In this document: positions 1 to 9,398 of the stretch, piece after piece
Position numbering within the stretch: position 1 is the first letter of the stretch
How the letters are laid out: the number at the start of each line of letters is the position of its first letter
NCBI GenBank assembly: GCA_963814985.1
Contig: CAWFFV010000021.1
Coordinates: 1-33,537, forward strand
DNA: 33,537 nt
DNA from: CAWFFV01 sp963814985
GTDB taxonomy: Bacteria > Chloroflexota > Ktedonobacteria > Ktedonobacterales > Ktedonobacteraceae
Direction: 5' to 3'
Notes under the pieces: generated by a model
Databases searched by the model: none
What the model was told of the DNA's origin: nothing
Seen by the model: only the letters and a program-made list of their open reading frames with translations
Translations under genes and position numbers: made by a program

Positions 1-158
1 CTTGTTTACGGGAAACGCACATTGTTTCCCTTTACGGTCGCTGCCTCACGAGGCCCCACGAGGTACATGCCACATTGAAATGCACAATAGGGGCAATGGG
101 TTGTAACACCTGTACTGGGATGGGCTTGATCAGGTGGCAGTAGCATAGCCTCTTGCAT
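1..158 (-). pseudogene. Molybdopterin oxidoreductase, N-terminal part (runs off window)
   Basis: Reading the minus strand from the ATG at 158 gives MQEAMLLPPDQAHPSTG, then THCPYCAFQCGMYLV and TVKGN. This is the N-terminal [4Fe-4S] domain of bis-MGD molybdenum oxidoreductases (assimilatory nitrate reductase/formate dehydrogenase type): C-P-Y-C-x3-C with the TVxGN step that normally leads into FPVNKG. The start is supported by AGAGGA six bases upstream. At positions 8-6 the frame meets TAA, but FPVNK is readable in the next frame (TTT CCC GTA AAC AAG), so one base appears to be missing in this otherwise good sequence. Either the gene is broken or this is a read error. The remainder, including the Mo-cofactor domains, lies left of the window. 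The class of oxidoreductase cannot be settled from about 50 residues. Confidence 0.6.
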
Positions 159-610
159 AAATTTCCTCTCAGTTTGGAAGTACAACCTCAGCTCTCGAAA
201 TATCGAAATATTCGCGATAGATCTATTTTATTTCCAGCGGGCAGTGCATAAAGAGATAAAAAATATGTATAAAATGTAACATGTTGCTGTAGCGACGTCT
301 ATAAAGAAAATGTTAAAAATATCGTAACCAGGTCACCGGCAGAACAACCAGAAGCCTCCGTTGCGCAAACCTGTGGCGGCTGGGCCACGAGACGAAAGCA
401 GCATACCGTTTCTAGGATATTGACATCCCTCCGGTAACTCTGACCTTTACCCACATTTAACAATTTGAATCTACGCAACGGCCTCTATGGAGCTATGTTG
501 TTTCACAGGCTCAACGAATAGCAGCAAGTAAAGGCCGTATGTCAAGTTCTGTGTAGTGTGCCCTTTAACCTCATCTAAAAAATAGCTGTCAATTTTCCCT
601 CCAAATCGAC
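159..610. other. Intergenic region between oxidoreductase start and IS66-type element
   Basis: About 450 bp without a convincing gene. It must contain the promoter of the minus-strand oxidoreductase; the stretch 225-320 is AT-rich, but I cannot pick a single convincing -35/-10 pair. A minus-strand ORF over 471-878 is low-complexity-looking and runs antisense to IS sequence, so I do not accept it. Confidence 0.4.
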
Positions 611-680
611 GTATCATCTCAATAAATCGGGGAAAGAAAAGCAATGAGCTGGTGGGGTGGAGAGGAGTATGAGGCACAGG

Positions 681-719
681 AAAAAAACCAGCAAGCAGAG
701 TGCGAAGTGTGCTTGCTGG
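681..719 (-). terminator. Rho-independent terminator of the IS66-type transposase
   Basis: On the minus strand a perfect 10-bp stem (CCAGCAAGCA with TGCTTGCTGG, arms 719-710 and 697-688, 12-nt loop) is followed at once by seven T. It lies 38 bp past the transposase stop codon. Confidence 0.8.
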
Positions 720-1020
720 GAGAGAGCCCTTCTCTCTGAAAGCAAAATGGCAAGATTCAGGGTGTTGCAGCCCAGGAGGCACCCAGGTGAAGCGCGGCAG
801 CCTGTTCTTGAATGAGGGTGGCCAAACTGGGCAACCGGTCGGTATGAGCAATGCGGTCATGAAAATACTGGTAGACATTGACTCCGAGCTTGGAGGCAGT
901 CCCCACCAGAGTCTGAAAGGTATCCCATGCCCTGATGCCTTCTCTGGTACGTGCTTGCAGGCTCACATCTCGCTTGCGAACACGCTGCCGGGTTCCCAAC
1001 TCCGCTGGATTATTGTGTAA

Positions 1021-2331
1021 GTCGATAACCCCAAATAACTCCGTCATCTAACCAAGGTGTGGTATCGTAGATGTACTATGACCAGAAAACAACTAAGCAT
1101 CGAACAAAAATGGCGGGATACCCTGCCGGAGCTCAATGAGAAACAGAAACGCTATTACGCCGCCCGTGAGGCCAAAGCTTATGGTTTTGGTGGAGTCACT
1201 GCCTTTGCCCGCGCCACAGGCATGAACCGTGACACCATCAACCAAGGGATTAAAGAGATCGAATCAGGTACAACGCTTCAAGGAGATCAAATCCGCCGTC
1301 CCGGTGGTGGCCGGAAGAAACTGGAAGCGCATCGACCAGGCCTGACTGAGATGATTGAGACTGCCGCCAACCCAAAGACAGATAAACGAGTGCTCATCAA
1401 GTGGACGAGCCATTCTATTGCCCACATCGCTGCCGCGGTCGCCAAACGGGGTTTCACCGTAGGGCGAGAAACCATTCGCCGGATTCTCAAAGACAAAGGC
1501 TTTGCTCTGAAAGCCAATAAGAAAGACATCGAAGGCAAGACTGATCATCCTGATCGGGACGCTCAGTTCAATCACATCAACATGCAAGGGCTGAAAGCTC
1601 AGCTCCAGGGCTTTCCCATCCTGTCCATAGACGCCAAGAAAACCGAAAAGATCGGGAACATGAAGAACGCGGGCAGGGAATGGATGCCCCCAGGGGAAGA
1701 TACCAAGGTGGACGTTTATGACTTCGGTCAGAAAGAAAAAACAAAAGCAGGCAGAACCAGAACACGGAAAGCCATACCATATGGCGTGTATGACGTATTA
1801 AAGAAACAAGGCTTCGTGAACGTGGGTATTGATCATAATACCGCCGAGTTCGCCGTAGCCTCACTGACCAGCTGGTGGTACACGAGGGGGAGGACAGACT
1901 ACCCAGGCGCCACAGCCATCCAACTGTTCTGCGACAATGGCAGTAGTAATAGCTCAAACAACCGGCTCTGGAAGTGGTGCTTGCAGCAATTTGCCAACCG
2001 AACAAGGCTGAGAGTGCATGTCTGTCACTATCCACCAGGGACATCGAAGTGGAACGCCATCGAGCATGAGATGTTCAGTTTCATTAACATCAACTGGCGG
2101 GCCAAGCCGCTCGTAGCATACGAGGTGATCCTGGAATACATCAGGCATACCACCACCAACGGTGGATTGACAATTGAAGCTGTATTGGACACTCATGACT
2201 ACGAGACAGGCAAGAAGATCAGTAGTGAGCAAATGAAAACGATTAACATAACCGGCGATGCTTTTCATCCGGAGTGGAACTATACTATTCAGCCCCGGAT
2301 CTAGATGACGGAGTTGTTTGTGGTTGTCGAC
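1021..2331 (+). mobile_element. ISAzo13-family insertion sequence, copy 1
   Basis: The element is 1311 bp. Its left end (GTCGATAACCCCAAATAACT...) and the complement of its right end (GTCGACAACCACAAACAACT...) form 29-bp inverted repeats with three mismatches, ending in CCGTCATCT. It carries one transposase gene. A second copy of identical length lies at 25161-26471 in opposite orientation with the same target triplet, so the boundaries are firmly set. Confidence 0.9.
1078..2304 (+). CDS. ISAzo13 family transposase (DDE), copy 1
   Basis: This DDE transposase catalyses cut-and-paste movement of the surrounding 1.3-kb element. From MTRKQLSIEQKW the protein has 408 residues. An N-terminal helix-turn-helix (FARATGMNRDTINQGIKEI) is followed by an RRPGGGRKK hinge typical of the ISAzo13 family, a second wHTH-like part (GRETIRRILKDKGF), then the catalytic blocks: ILSIDAKKTE (Asp), LFCDNGSSN (Asp) and NAIEHEMFS (Glu). 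I start at the ATG at 1078; an in-frame GTG at 1057 would add seven residues with little support. The reading frame is intact. It differs from copy 2 by a single residue (Thr in place of Ala in MK-T-INITG), so both copies are probably functional and recently spread. Confidence 0.9.
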   Translation: MTRKQLSIEQKWRDTLPELNEKQKRYYAAREAKAYGFGGVTAFARATGMNRDTINQGIKEIESGTTLQGDQIRRPGGGRKKLEAHRPGLTEMIETAANPKTDKRVLIKWTSHSIAHIAAAVAKRGFTVGRETIRRILKDKGFALKANKKDIEGKTDHPDRDAQFNHINMQGLKAQLQGFPILSIDAKKTEKIGNMKNAGREWMPPGEDTKVDVYDFGQKEKTKAGRTRTRKAIPYGVYDVLKKQGFVNVGIDHNTAEFAVASLTSWWYTRGRTDYPGATAIQLFCDNGSSNSSNNRLWKWCLQQFANRTRLRVHVCHYPPGTSKWNAIEHEMFSFININWRAKPLVAYEVILEYIRHTTTNGGLTIEAVLDTHDYETGKKISSEQMKTINITGDAFHPEWNYTIQPRI

Positions 2332-3788
2332 TAAGAGGATCTCTGGGTGGTCAAGCACCATGAGCAGCGCATCTTTCTTGGCACATGTACGGGCGAGCCG
2401 CTCATCCAATTGCTGGTAGCCGCTGGTTTGCCCAAACAGGTCGTCAAAGGCCGTTCGCAACGTATCTGCCTCGGCTGGACTGGGATGGTCTCGGTAGGCC
2501 AACAGATCTCGGTAGAGCTTCCAGAAGTCTTTGGCAAACTGCTCCAGAAGAAGGCAATGAGCCAGGAAGCGCGGTGTCAGTTTCTTGTAATGGCGATATT
2601 CGTGAATCCAGCACAGGGCGAGCTCGACGGTCAATGCGTTGAATTGGGGTGCATCATCACACAGCAACAGCTTGACCACTGGATAGGTGGTCTGGGTGCG
2701 ATAGGCTGCGATGGCCAGGGCATCTTTGATACTCTTGCGGAGATTGGCTCCGTGTTTGGGCAGGTGCGCATCAAGGAGAGTATCGAGTTGGCTCTCTGTG
2801 AACGTCTGATCGTGTGGCAGCAGGGTGGGAAGTGTACGACACCACTTCTCCGTCACCCCCAACTGAACCAGGAGCTCCACTGCGAGGTCATTCATCTGAA
2901 AAACGGGATCAGCTCCCCCGGCAAGCACGCGAAGCAAACGCAAGCGATCTTTGGCAGGCAACGTACAATAGGCAGTATACAACGGGGAGCACAGGATATG
3001 GCACTGTTCATTGTTGCCATTGACACGCGTGCCTGTGCTGTCCAGATGGTGCCACGGGCTACTGGCAAGTCCGGCTTGAACCACGGCTGCACTCTCCGCA
3101 TGGAACTGCTCCTGGTCTTGAATGAGCAGGTCAGAGAGTTGTCCCGCGCTGATCGACATGCCAATCGTCTGCAAGAGGTCCAGGATCTTTGGTTCGCTCA
3201 TCCCCGCTGCATAATAGAGAGCCAACACCCAGGCTCTGACTCCTGGTCCAAACTGGCCTTTGTATCCAGCAGGCATTTCCGCCAGATAGGTCCGCTTTTG
3301 GCTGGGTGAGTAATATTTCTCTTTACGGAACGTCACGTTCTCGGTGCGAAACTCAATGTCCTGCACGATGACATTCTCGTAGCCCTTGAATTGAGCATCC
3401 TGAGGCAATCGTTGCTGATCCACCTTGACGATCTCCACCCGATCAATCCTCACCTGAGCCTGCTTCCTGGCTTTGTGATGGGCTTTGGACTCACGGCGTT
3501 CCTTTTCCGATGAGAGAGCCAGGGCTGCTTTGTTCGCTTTGATCTTGGGTTTGCCCTGTTCCCCTTTGAGTCGATTGACCTCATCGCGCAGACGTTGGAT
3601 TTCTTCGGCTTGCTCTTTCACTTTGGCCGACAGCGTTTCCACCAGGTTCATCAGCGTGATGACGACCTGGCGCAGACTTTCGTCTTCAATGGTGTTGGGA
3701 TCGAAATTTTCTACCATACTTCTAGTATACCTGGGCCATCAATTTTCCCATCGCTAAGCTAGACTACCCCGGATTATTGAGATGATAC

Positions 3789-4220
3789 CACGCATCTGAG
3801 GAAAACCAGAGGAAGGTGCAGGAACACTATAGTCGTGCAGCTCAGTTCTACCAGACATACGCGATGTCTGCCTGCAATACCAGGTTTGACACGAAAGTGA
3901 TCTTTGGAGCACGTGGAGAGTCGAGTGAGCGCGTTGGCATGAGCGAGCGTGCGTTGCGCCGCTGTGTTGTTCTTCTGGGTACTCTGGGCAGAACGGAGCT
4001 GATCAATCAGATCTGGAGTGCCTATTCCACCCAGATGAGGAGTGTCTCTGATCAACGATGGCAGCCACGCGAAGAGACGCAAGCCGATGTGCAGGCCACT
4101 CTGGCGCAGACCAATGCCTACCGTTTTGCTGCCCAGATCTCTCAGATATCGAGCGAATTTACAGAGCAGCATGATTCTGTTCTTGAGCCATGTAGCTCCT
4201 ACCGATTGCAGAGAGTGTGA
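3789..4220 (+). pseudogene. Unidentified ORF truncated at its 5' end by the IS66-type element
   Basis: The frame is open from the IS66 edge (HASEENQRKVQEHYSRAAQ...) to a stop at 4220, at least 143 codons. I do not recognise the product. It has alternating charged and polar helices (SERALRRCVVLLGTLGRTE, QADVQATLAQTNAYRF), no cysteines in a metal pattern, no membrane segment and no catalytic motif I can name. The lack of a convincing start and the fact that the frame enters directly from the IS boundary suggest a C-terminal remnant. A GTG at 3816 with AGAGGAAG just before it could serve as an internal start. A minus-strand ORF over 3774-4172 is the alternative, with a less protein-like composition. 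Confidence 0.35.
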
Positions 4221-4256
4221 GGAGAGGCATGGTAGAATAGAACCCGGGAGGGTTTT

Positions 4257-4850
4257 ATGAGGAAGTCACAACGAACGTATAGCGAGGAATTCAAACGGCA
4301 AGCCGTGCAACTCCTTGAAACCAGCGGGAAAAGCAAAATACAAATAGCCAGAGATCTTGGTATCTCAAATAGTTATTTGAGCAAATGGTCTAAAGAACTT
4401 GGAAAGCGAGGGAAAGAAGCACTTCCTGGCAAAGATCATCAGAAATTAAGAGAAGACGAAAATAAAGAGCTACGTTGTGAAATTGATCTATTAAGGCAGG
4501 AAAGGGATGCGCTCAAAAAAACGTGTGAGGATCTTCGAGTTCCCCCATCTGTAAAATTCCAGTTTCTTCATGATCATCGTCATCTCTTTCCTCTTCTGCG
4601 CATGTGCCAGGTGCTCTCCGTTTCGGAAAATGGCTACTACAACTGGCGTACCAGAGGGAAAAGTCAAAGAAAAAAAGATGACGAGCAATTGGTAGCGCGT
4701 ATTGAAGATGCGTATTATAAGAGTGGGGGGACATACGGAAGTCCTCGCATTCATCTGGAATTGAGGGCACAGGGTATTCGTTGTGGACGAAAAAGAGTAG
4801 CACGATTGATGCATGAAAAGCAGCTCATCGTTGGGCTCGATCCCAATAAC
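4257..4850 (+). pseudogene. IS3-family element remnant: OrfA and start of OrfB, 3' end deleted
   Basis: MRKSQRTYSEEFKRQAVQLL with IARDLGISNSYLSKWSKEL is the IS3-family OrfA helix-turn-helix, followed by a leucine-zipper-like stretch (LRCEIDLLRQERDALKK). In intact elements OrfB is joined by -1 frameshifting. Here it follows in the same frame after a small deletion: VKFQFLHDHRHLFPLLRMCQVLSVS, then GTYGSPRIHLELRAQG and RVARLMHEKQL, which is the HTH_21 region of OrfB. Homology stops near 4840, before the DDE integrase core, so the element cannot transpose by itself. The frame continues to 4976 through unrelated sequence. The start has GGGAGGG a few bases upstream of the ATG at 4257. An in-frame OrfA-OrfB fusion in a dead element is best explained by decay, not by programmed frameshifting. 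Confidence 0.75.
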
Positions 4851-4930
4851 TTGTTGTGCTCGTTGTGCCCACAGAACGGTAGAGAAGCCGCTTCCGCTTC
4901 CGAGATCATGATGACTGGAGACTCAGGCAA

Positions 4931-5383
4931 GTGGATCAATTGGAAGCAGATATCCAGGAGAATATTCGGCGCATGAGGACGCGTCTATTGTACAAAGCTG
5001 TTTCGCCGGACCAGATATTGATGGTTTCTGACACTCTCAATGCCTTTCTTTTCGCTGCTTGTATGAAAGAGAAACACTTCACTCCCTCATGTTTTGAAAT
5101 TGTTATCCATACAAAGGTCATCCCTGATGAGGACAGTGCGTTCCTTAGCAGTATAGCTCAAGATCTTGTCACTCTCCAGATCCATTCTTCTGTTTTGTCG
5201 CGAAACCCTCTTGATATATTCTTGAAGCGTTGCAGAGTCTCTCATCACAAACCAGGCACTTCGGCTTTCTACAGGACTTCTTGTGCCACACTCACGCTGG
5301 TACGGGGACTGGTAACCTTTTGCTCCAAAGTTGGGACTCTTATAGAGAAAAGAAAAACGGAGTATGAAAACGAGAGGAAAACC
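4931..5383 (+). other. Open stretch with a weak Spo0E-like segment, function unknown
   Basis: A GTG at 4931, preceded by GGAG ten bases upstream, begins LEADIQENIRRMRTRLLYKA, then VSPDQILMVSDTLNAFL. The heptad helix and the S-x-x-L-(D/N) ending vaguely resemble Spo0E-like aspartyl-phosphate phosphatases. The frame stays open into the sigma-factor gene downstream, but residues after about 40 look non-coding. I see nothing else here, and this could equally be chance. Confidence 0.2.
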
Positions 5384-7631
5384 ATGGAACCACTCGACTC
5401 GCTCGTGAGATCTGTACAAAAGGGCAACGCGGAGGTTTTCAATCACATCGTTGAACGCTTTCAGGATATGGCTTGGGCCGGTGCATATGCCATGGTTGGA
5501 GATGTGCATCTTGCTGAGGATGTCGCGCAAGAAGCGTTTCTCGAAGCCTATCTCAATCTGGCAAAGCTGCGTGAACCGGCTGCTTTTGGGAGTTGGTTTC
5601 GGCACATCATCCTCAAACAGGCTGATCGCCTGACACGTGGCAAATCTCTGGCAAGCAGCCCATTGGAAGGAGTTGCTGATCTCCCAGTGGAGAGTCATGG
5701 CCCTGCTGAAATTGCCGAGACCAACGAGGCACGTGCAGCGGGTACACGGCGCAATCTCCTCCTTACCCGAACGCGAGCGTCTGGTTGTTGTGCTCTTCTA
5801 TGGTACGGGTTATTCCCTCAAAGACATCGCGGCATTTCTGGAAATACCCATCACTACCGTCAAAAAGCGGCTCTATGACGCTCGCCAACGGCTCAAAGGG
5901 GAACTGATCGATGTTCTCCATGATCGTTTTACAGGAGCAGCGTCCATCGATTACCAACACGTTTTCAGTGAAAGTGCGTTTGCTGATTGCCGCAAGACTG
6001 GGCAATATCGATGCCGTTAAGGAGTTGCTCACGAGAAGAGTCCTGAACAACGAAGAGCGAGGAGAACCAAGGTACAAAAGAGGGCTGTCTGTCGTTGCAG
6101 GCTTTACGGCTCTCCACGAAGCTGCAATGAATAATCATGCCCAGCTGGCACAGTTGCTTTGCAGTTATGGCGCCAATAGCAACGCACGTACCAGTTTTGG
6201 TTTGACCCCTCTGCACGGAGCCGTACTCTACCATTGCCATGAAACTGCCACTGTCCTGCTGACACATGGCGCAAATGCCGAGCTACCGCTCTCTTGCGGT
6301 TGACGGCTTTGCATCTTGCCGCCATGAAAGGTGATATCGAGATGGTACGCCTGCTTATTGCATATGGAGCACCTCTCGACTGTAGAAGTCAGCATGCCCG
6401 CACTCCGTTACATTGGGCTGCACTCAAAGGCCATGCCGGGGTCGTGTCTCTGTTACTTTCTTACGGGGCTGATCATGAGGCTCGCGATGCGAAAGGATGG
6501 ACACCTTGCGACTGGGCCATTGACAGAGAGCATGGAGCAATAGCCGCACAGTTATTAAGAAAGGATTACCAGACGATGAACACAAATTCGATTCCTGTTG
6601 GTAGCCCCGTCCTGGGCCGTGTCCTCAATGCCAATGGCGAGCCGATTGATCAGAAAGGCACCCTTGATCATGCTACGCATTTGCCACTCTCTCTGCCAGA
6701 TGCTCTTAGCACAACGTCTGAGGCCATTTCTCAGCGCATGTTTGAAACCGGAATTAAAGTAATTGATCTCATGGCACCTGCTTCCTATGGGAGCACCGTC
6801 GGCATGATTGCACCAGGACCAGGTTTGGGTCTGGCAGTCGTCGCCGAAGAGATCATGCACATGCTCGTCACTCGCTATCAAACTGCTCTTGTTGTAGCAG
6901 GGATGAGCGAGACCACCTATGGTGCCTGCAATCTCCGCGATATGGTGCGTGACATTGAAGCTGAGGATCACACGGTAATGGTTTTCGAGCAGACAACGGA
7001 CGCATTCCCGATACGGCAGCAACTCCTCCGTACAGCGATGACCATCGCAGCGCACTTTGATGATGGAGAGTACAAAGTGCTTCTGGTCATTGATGGTCAT
7101 CTCATAACACAAGAGACTCTGGCCGAGGTGCAACAATTCGCTGCCGTGAAAGGCATCACCTGTTTGCTGCTTCTGCCGATGAATGATCTTGATCCATCAG
7201 CCTGTAGCAACTTGCTGAACCAACTTGACGTACAGTGGTGGTTCAGTCGGGCACGAGCCGAGCAAAGCCTCTGGCCTGCAATAGATCCATTGACCTCACG
7301 CTCACGTGTGCTGGAAAGCGACGCAGTGAGTAAGGAACATCGCATGGTGGCAGAGCAGGTACAGAGTGTTTTACGACGATATGACGAATTGCAAAAGCAG
7401 GCGAAAAGCGAGACGCTCTCAGAGGAAGACCAACAATTGCTGGGACGTGGTGAGCGGATCAATCTCTTTTTCACCCAACCATTTGTTGTTGCCGAGGCAT
7501 ATACCGATCTTCCCGGAGCATACCTGACGATCAAGGAGACAATCAACGATTTTCGCGGCTTGCTTGATGGATGCTATGACGCGGTACCAGCACAATCGTT
7601 CAATTTCAGAGGGAAAATTGACCTGGGATGA
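5384..7631 (+). pseudogene. ECF sigma factor / ankyrin repeat / F1-ATPase-beta-like fusion, three frame breaks
   Basis: Read across three frame changes (near 5745, 5925 and 6290) this is one protein of about 745 residues. Part 1, from ATG 5384 with AGAGGA upstream: sigma-70 region 2 (MEPLDSLVRSVQKGNAEVF, HLAEDVAQEAFLEAYLNL) and region 4 (SSLPERERLVVVLFYG, GYSLKDIAAFLEIP, TVKKRLYDARQRLKGEL). Part 2, 5940-6570: about six ankyrin repeats (FTALHEAAMNNHAQLAQLL, LTPLHGAVLYHCHETATVLL, LTALHLAAMKGDIEMVRLL, RTPLHWAALKGHAGVVSLLL). Part 3, from about 6590: resembles F1-ATPase beta (GSPVLGRVLNANGEPID, FETGIKVIDLMAP, ending TIKETINDFRGLLDGCYDAVP). The P-loop position reads APGPGLGLAV, with no Lys-Thr, so ATP hydrolysis is unlikely; Walker-B-like VLLVIDGHL and the Glu of MSETTYG remain. 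The last 445 codons are in a single clean frame. Confidence 0.75.
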
Positions 7632-7979
7632 GCACATCTGGATTTAGAGAAATTGCCTCCGTAATGTGCTGATCTGCTCGGACGAAATGGGCGAGAGAGT
7701 TCTCGCCCGCCTCCATTTCTTAACGCCGGAGGAAGGCGAGCCGATTGAGAACAAAAAATGACCATTTTCTAGAGAAAGAAATGATCATTCTTCTCAATTC
7801 TAGACATTTCCCCGGGCAGGGAGATAATTTTCCTCTTTGGGGTCTCGAGATCGGCAATACTGCTGGCAACAGTATTATCTCCAGAGCAAGCGAAACGCAG
7901 TAAGAAGGCAGCCATCAAAGATGATCAGCAGCACCAGGGCAATTCCCAATCTGCCCACTATCGCAGGCCAATGGTTCAC
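7632..7979. other. Intergenic region with two palindromes
   Basis: Holds a short GC hairpin (GGGCGAG/CTCGCCC, 7689-7708), not followed by a T run, and a long imperfect inverted repeat 7744-7798 (ATTGAGAA...CATTTTC facing GAAATGATCATTCTTCTCAAT). The latter sits between convergent genes and could act as a bidirectional transcription stop. No gene is evident. Confidence 0.4.
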
Positions 7980-8564
7980 TCAAGTTGTCGCCCTTCCAGG
8001 GAAGAGGAAGATTCGCGTCTCCAATTTCAACCGGGTCACCAGAAAACCGAAGAGCAGAACAAAAGCTGCTACCGCTAGGATGCCAGCTCCGATCTCAATG
8101 AGAACTTGCAGGACGGAATAAACATGTTGCTGTTCGAGAAGTGATGCCACACTAAAGAGTGGGCTTAAAAACAGAAGAAATATCGCTCCTTGCTGGGCCT
8201 GCAGACTGAAAGTCTGGTGGCGCCAGAGCACCTTTCTGAGTTGCTCAAGAAACTCAGATTTTCTAACGGTGTTCCAGCTTGTTAAGACTGCCATGATTCT
8301 GTTCATCCTCAACTCGATGAGCAGGCGTTCATCCTGACTACTGGCATCCTCACTCGTTGCCTGACACCAATAGCCGCGCGCAAGGAGGGATTGTGCCTGG
8401 TAAGAAGCTTCAAACTGTTCAAGCTGTGTGATCTCAAGAATATGTCGATCATCGATGACAATCTCGACATCCTGTAAGTGACTTTGAAAGAACTCTACCA
8501 GTTCTTCGATATCTTGCTTGAATAATGTCACATCGACAAATGTCTCTATCTGCTTCTTGCTCAT
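7980..8564 (-). CDS. Uncharacterised membrane protein, 194 aa
   Basis: I do not recognise the family. Residues 1-115 are soluble and charged (MSKKQIETFVDVTLFKQDIE, LEFFQSHLQDVEI-like), then two hydrophobic segments follow at about 127-147 (GAIFLLFLSPLFSVASLL) and 155-180 (VLIEIGAGILAVAAFVLLFG), ending in a short basic tail RLKLETRIFLFPGR. The topology suggests a cytoplasmic N-domain anchored by a C-terminal hairpin. The ATG at 8564 is preceded by GGGGATACA, a weak ribosome site. It is convergent with the sigma/ankyrin gene and divergent from the broken membrane gene at 8797. The codon pattern is consistent through the ORF, so I believe it is real. Confidence 0.6.
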   Translation of the reverse strand: MSKKQIETFVDVTLFKQDIEELVEFFQSHLQDVEIVIDDRHILEITQLEQFEASYQAQSLLARGYWCQATSEDASSQDERLLIELRMNRIMAVLTSWNTVRKSEFLEQLRKVLWRHQTFSLQAQQGAIFLLFLSPLFSVASLLEQQHVYSVLQVLIEIGAGILAVAAFVLLFGFLVTRLKLETRIFLFPGRATT

Positions 8565-8796
8565 TGTATCCCCATCAAAAGAGAAAAACTCTGGAAAAGA
8601 GTATAACCGAATGAGAGGTTGCTGTTGAGTTTACGTACTCATGACTAATAGCCAGGCTTTCCATCATCAGTGACATGTTCACGACGTATTTCGTGCAAGA
8701 AATCACTACCAAGTCGAGTTAATTGCTGGTATACGGTCTATTGCTTCTAGAATTGAAGAGCCACATGGTTACTCATCAGTGAAGGGATCTTTTACT

Positions 8797-9398
8797 ATGT
8801 CTGCCATAGAGCAGGGAGCGCGGATTATTGAGCACCTCATTGGAGAGTGGGAGCCACCCTTTGTGGAGCGAGAAATCTTTGAGAACTCTGACCTACTCTA
8901 CTGGCTCGCCAGCTTTTGTACAAAAAGGTCCGCCACGTCTGGAGATGCGCCTGCTCTCCCCGTTGCTGCTGATTGCCAGTCTGAGCCTGGTCATCAGTGG
9001 CATAACGCTTTCCCTGCTCAATCCGACAAATGCGTTGTCTGTGTGGGTTTTGCGCCTGCATGCGCTCAGTATCATGTGCTGGCTGCCGCTGGTAGCTCTC
9101 CATGTAGGAATTTACACCTGGAGGGTGCCGCGCCTGATCATCGCAGATTGGCAGAAACGCGCTCCCCGCCTTGTTCCAGGACGCGGATGGCGCTATGGAA
9201 TCGACTCTCGTTGCCTTGCTAGCCGGAACGAGTGCGGCAACGCTTTTCCTGCCTTCTGCTGCATCCTGGGTCGCCTGGGAACCAAATATTGCTCCTCAAA
9301 TTCCTGGTCCACTGAGAGCCGCTCTTTTCGCCGCTTTCCTGATTGGTCAGGGAGGTTTGGCGCTTCTCAAACCCTGGCGCTGGCGTCAGGAGCCATGA
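8797..9398 (+). pseudogene. Broken multi-pass membrane protein gene
   Basis: Three frames carry successive parts of what looks like one gene. The first is MSAIEQGARIIEHLIGEWEP (from 8797, GAAGGGA upstream). The next frame has two or more membrane helices (SPLLLIASLSLVISGITLSL, IMCWLPLVALHVGIYTW) followed by RVPRLIIADWQKRAPRL. From about 9171 a third frame gives another helix pair (LVALLAGTSAATLFLPSAA, LRAALFAAFLIGQGGLALL) and ends KPWRWRQEP. The first helix pair with a conserved-looking His (LRLHALS, VALHVG) is reminiscent of small cytochrome-b561/DUF4405-like membrane proteins, but I cannot confirm haem ligands. Two frameshifts, near 8920 and 9180, make it non-functional as given. Confidence 0.5.

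Larger units (their letters stand above)
1018..2334. repeat. 3-bp target duplication TAA around ISAzo13-type copy 1
   Basis: TAA at 1018-1020 and again at 2332-2334 directly abut the two ends of the 1311-bp element. Deleting one copy plus the element restores the IS66 reading frame exactly. Confidence 0.8.
757..3717 (-). pseudogene. IS66 family transposase, disrupted by ISAzo13-type insertion
   Basis: The N-terminal 462 codons (3717-2332) and C-terminal 86 codons (1017-757) join seamlessly across the nested element: ...HPEIL-L-HNNPAELGTRQ..., 548 aa in total, normal for the family. Residues 15-60 form a leucine-rich coiled coil (LVETLSAKVKEQAEEIQRL). The DDE core is visible as HLDSTGTRVNG (first Asp), LLCDDAPQFN (second Asp) and NNPAE (catalytic Glu), the classic IS66 C-terminal block. 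The insertion falls a few codons before the catalytic Glu, so neither piece can be active. Reading straight into the insertion produces a spurious 587-aa ORF whose last 125 residues are antisense to the inserted transposase. Apart from the insertion the gene is intact, which makes the insertion recent. Confidence 0.85.
611..3788 (-). mobile_element. IS66-type insertion sequence (single-gene form), split by an ISAzo13-type element
   Basis: The left edge reads GTATCATCTCAATAAATC and the complement of the right edge GTATCATCTCAATAATCC, followed in both by GGGG. These are imperfect terminal inverted repeats about 22 bp long. Between them lies one IS66 TnpC-like transposase on the minus strand and no TnpA/TnpB, as in the ISBst12-like single-gene forms. 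No clear target duplication is visible: flanks 603-610 and 3789-3796 differ. The element lies immediately 5' of a truncated plus-strand ORF (3789-4220), so it probably interrupted that gene. Removing the nested 1311-bp insertion plus one TAA gives an element of about 1864 bp. Confidence 0.75.

Noticed and set aside
1954..2331. C-terminal 125 residues of the 587-aa minus-strand ORF (LVDNHKQLRHLDPGLN...)
   Set aside because: This is the IS66 frame running into the inserted ISAzo13-type element; the same residues appear at 25148-25538 at the other copy of the element, proving they are insertion sequence and not a conserved domain.
2347..3309. 320-codon plus-strand ORF over the IS66-type transposase
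   Set aside because: It is antisense to a clearly recognisable IS66 transposase with DDE residues; composition and lack of homologous motifs mark it as a shadow.
4257..4976. Programmed frameshift or fused active IS3 OrfAB
   Set aside because: The frame leaves IS3 homology before the DDE core, so this is a truncated element and not a fused transposase.
7689..7708. GGGCGAG/CTCGCCC hairpin as a terminator
   Set aside because: No T run follows on either strand; kept only as a palindrome in the intergenic note.
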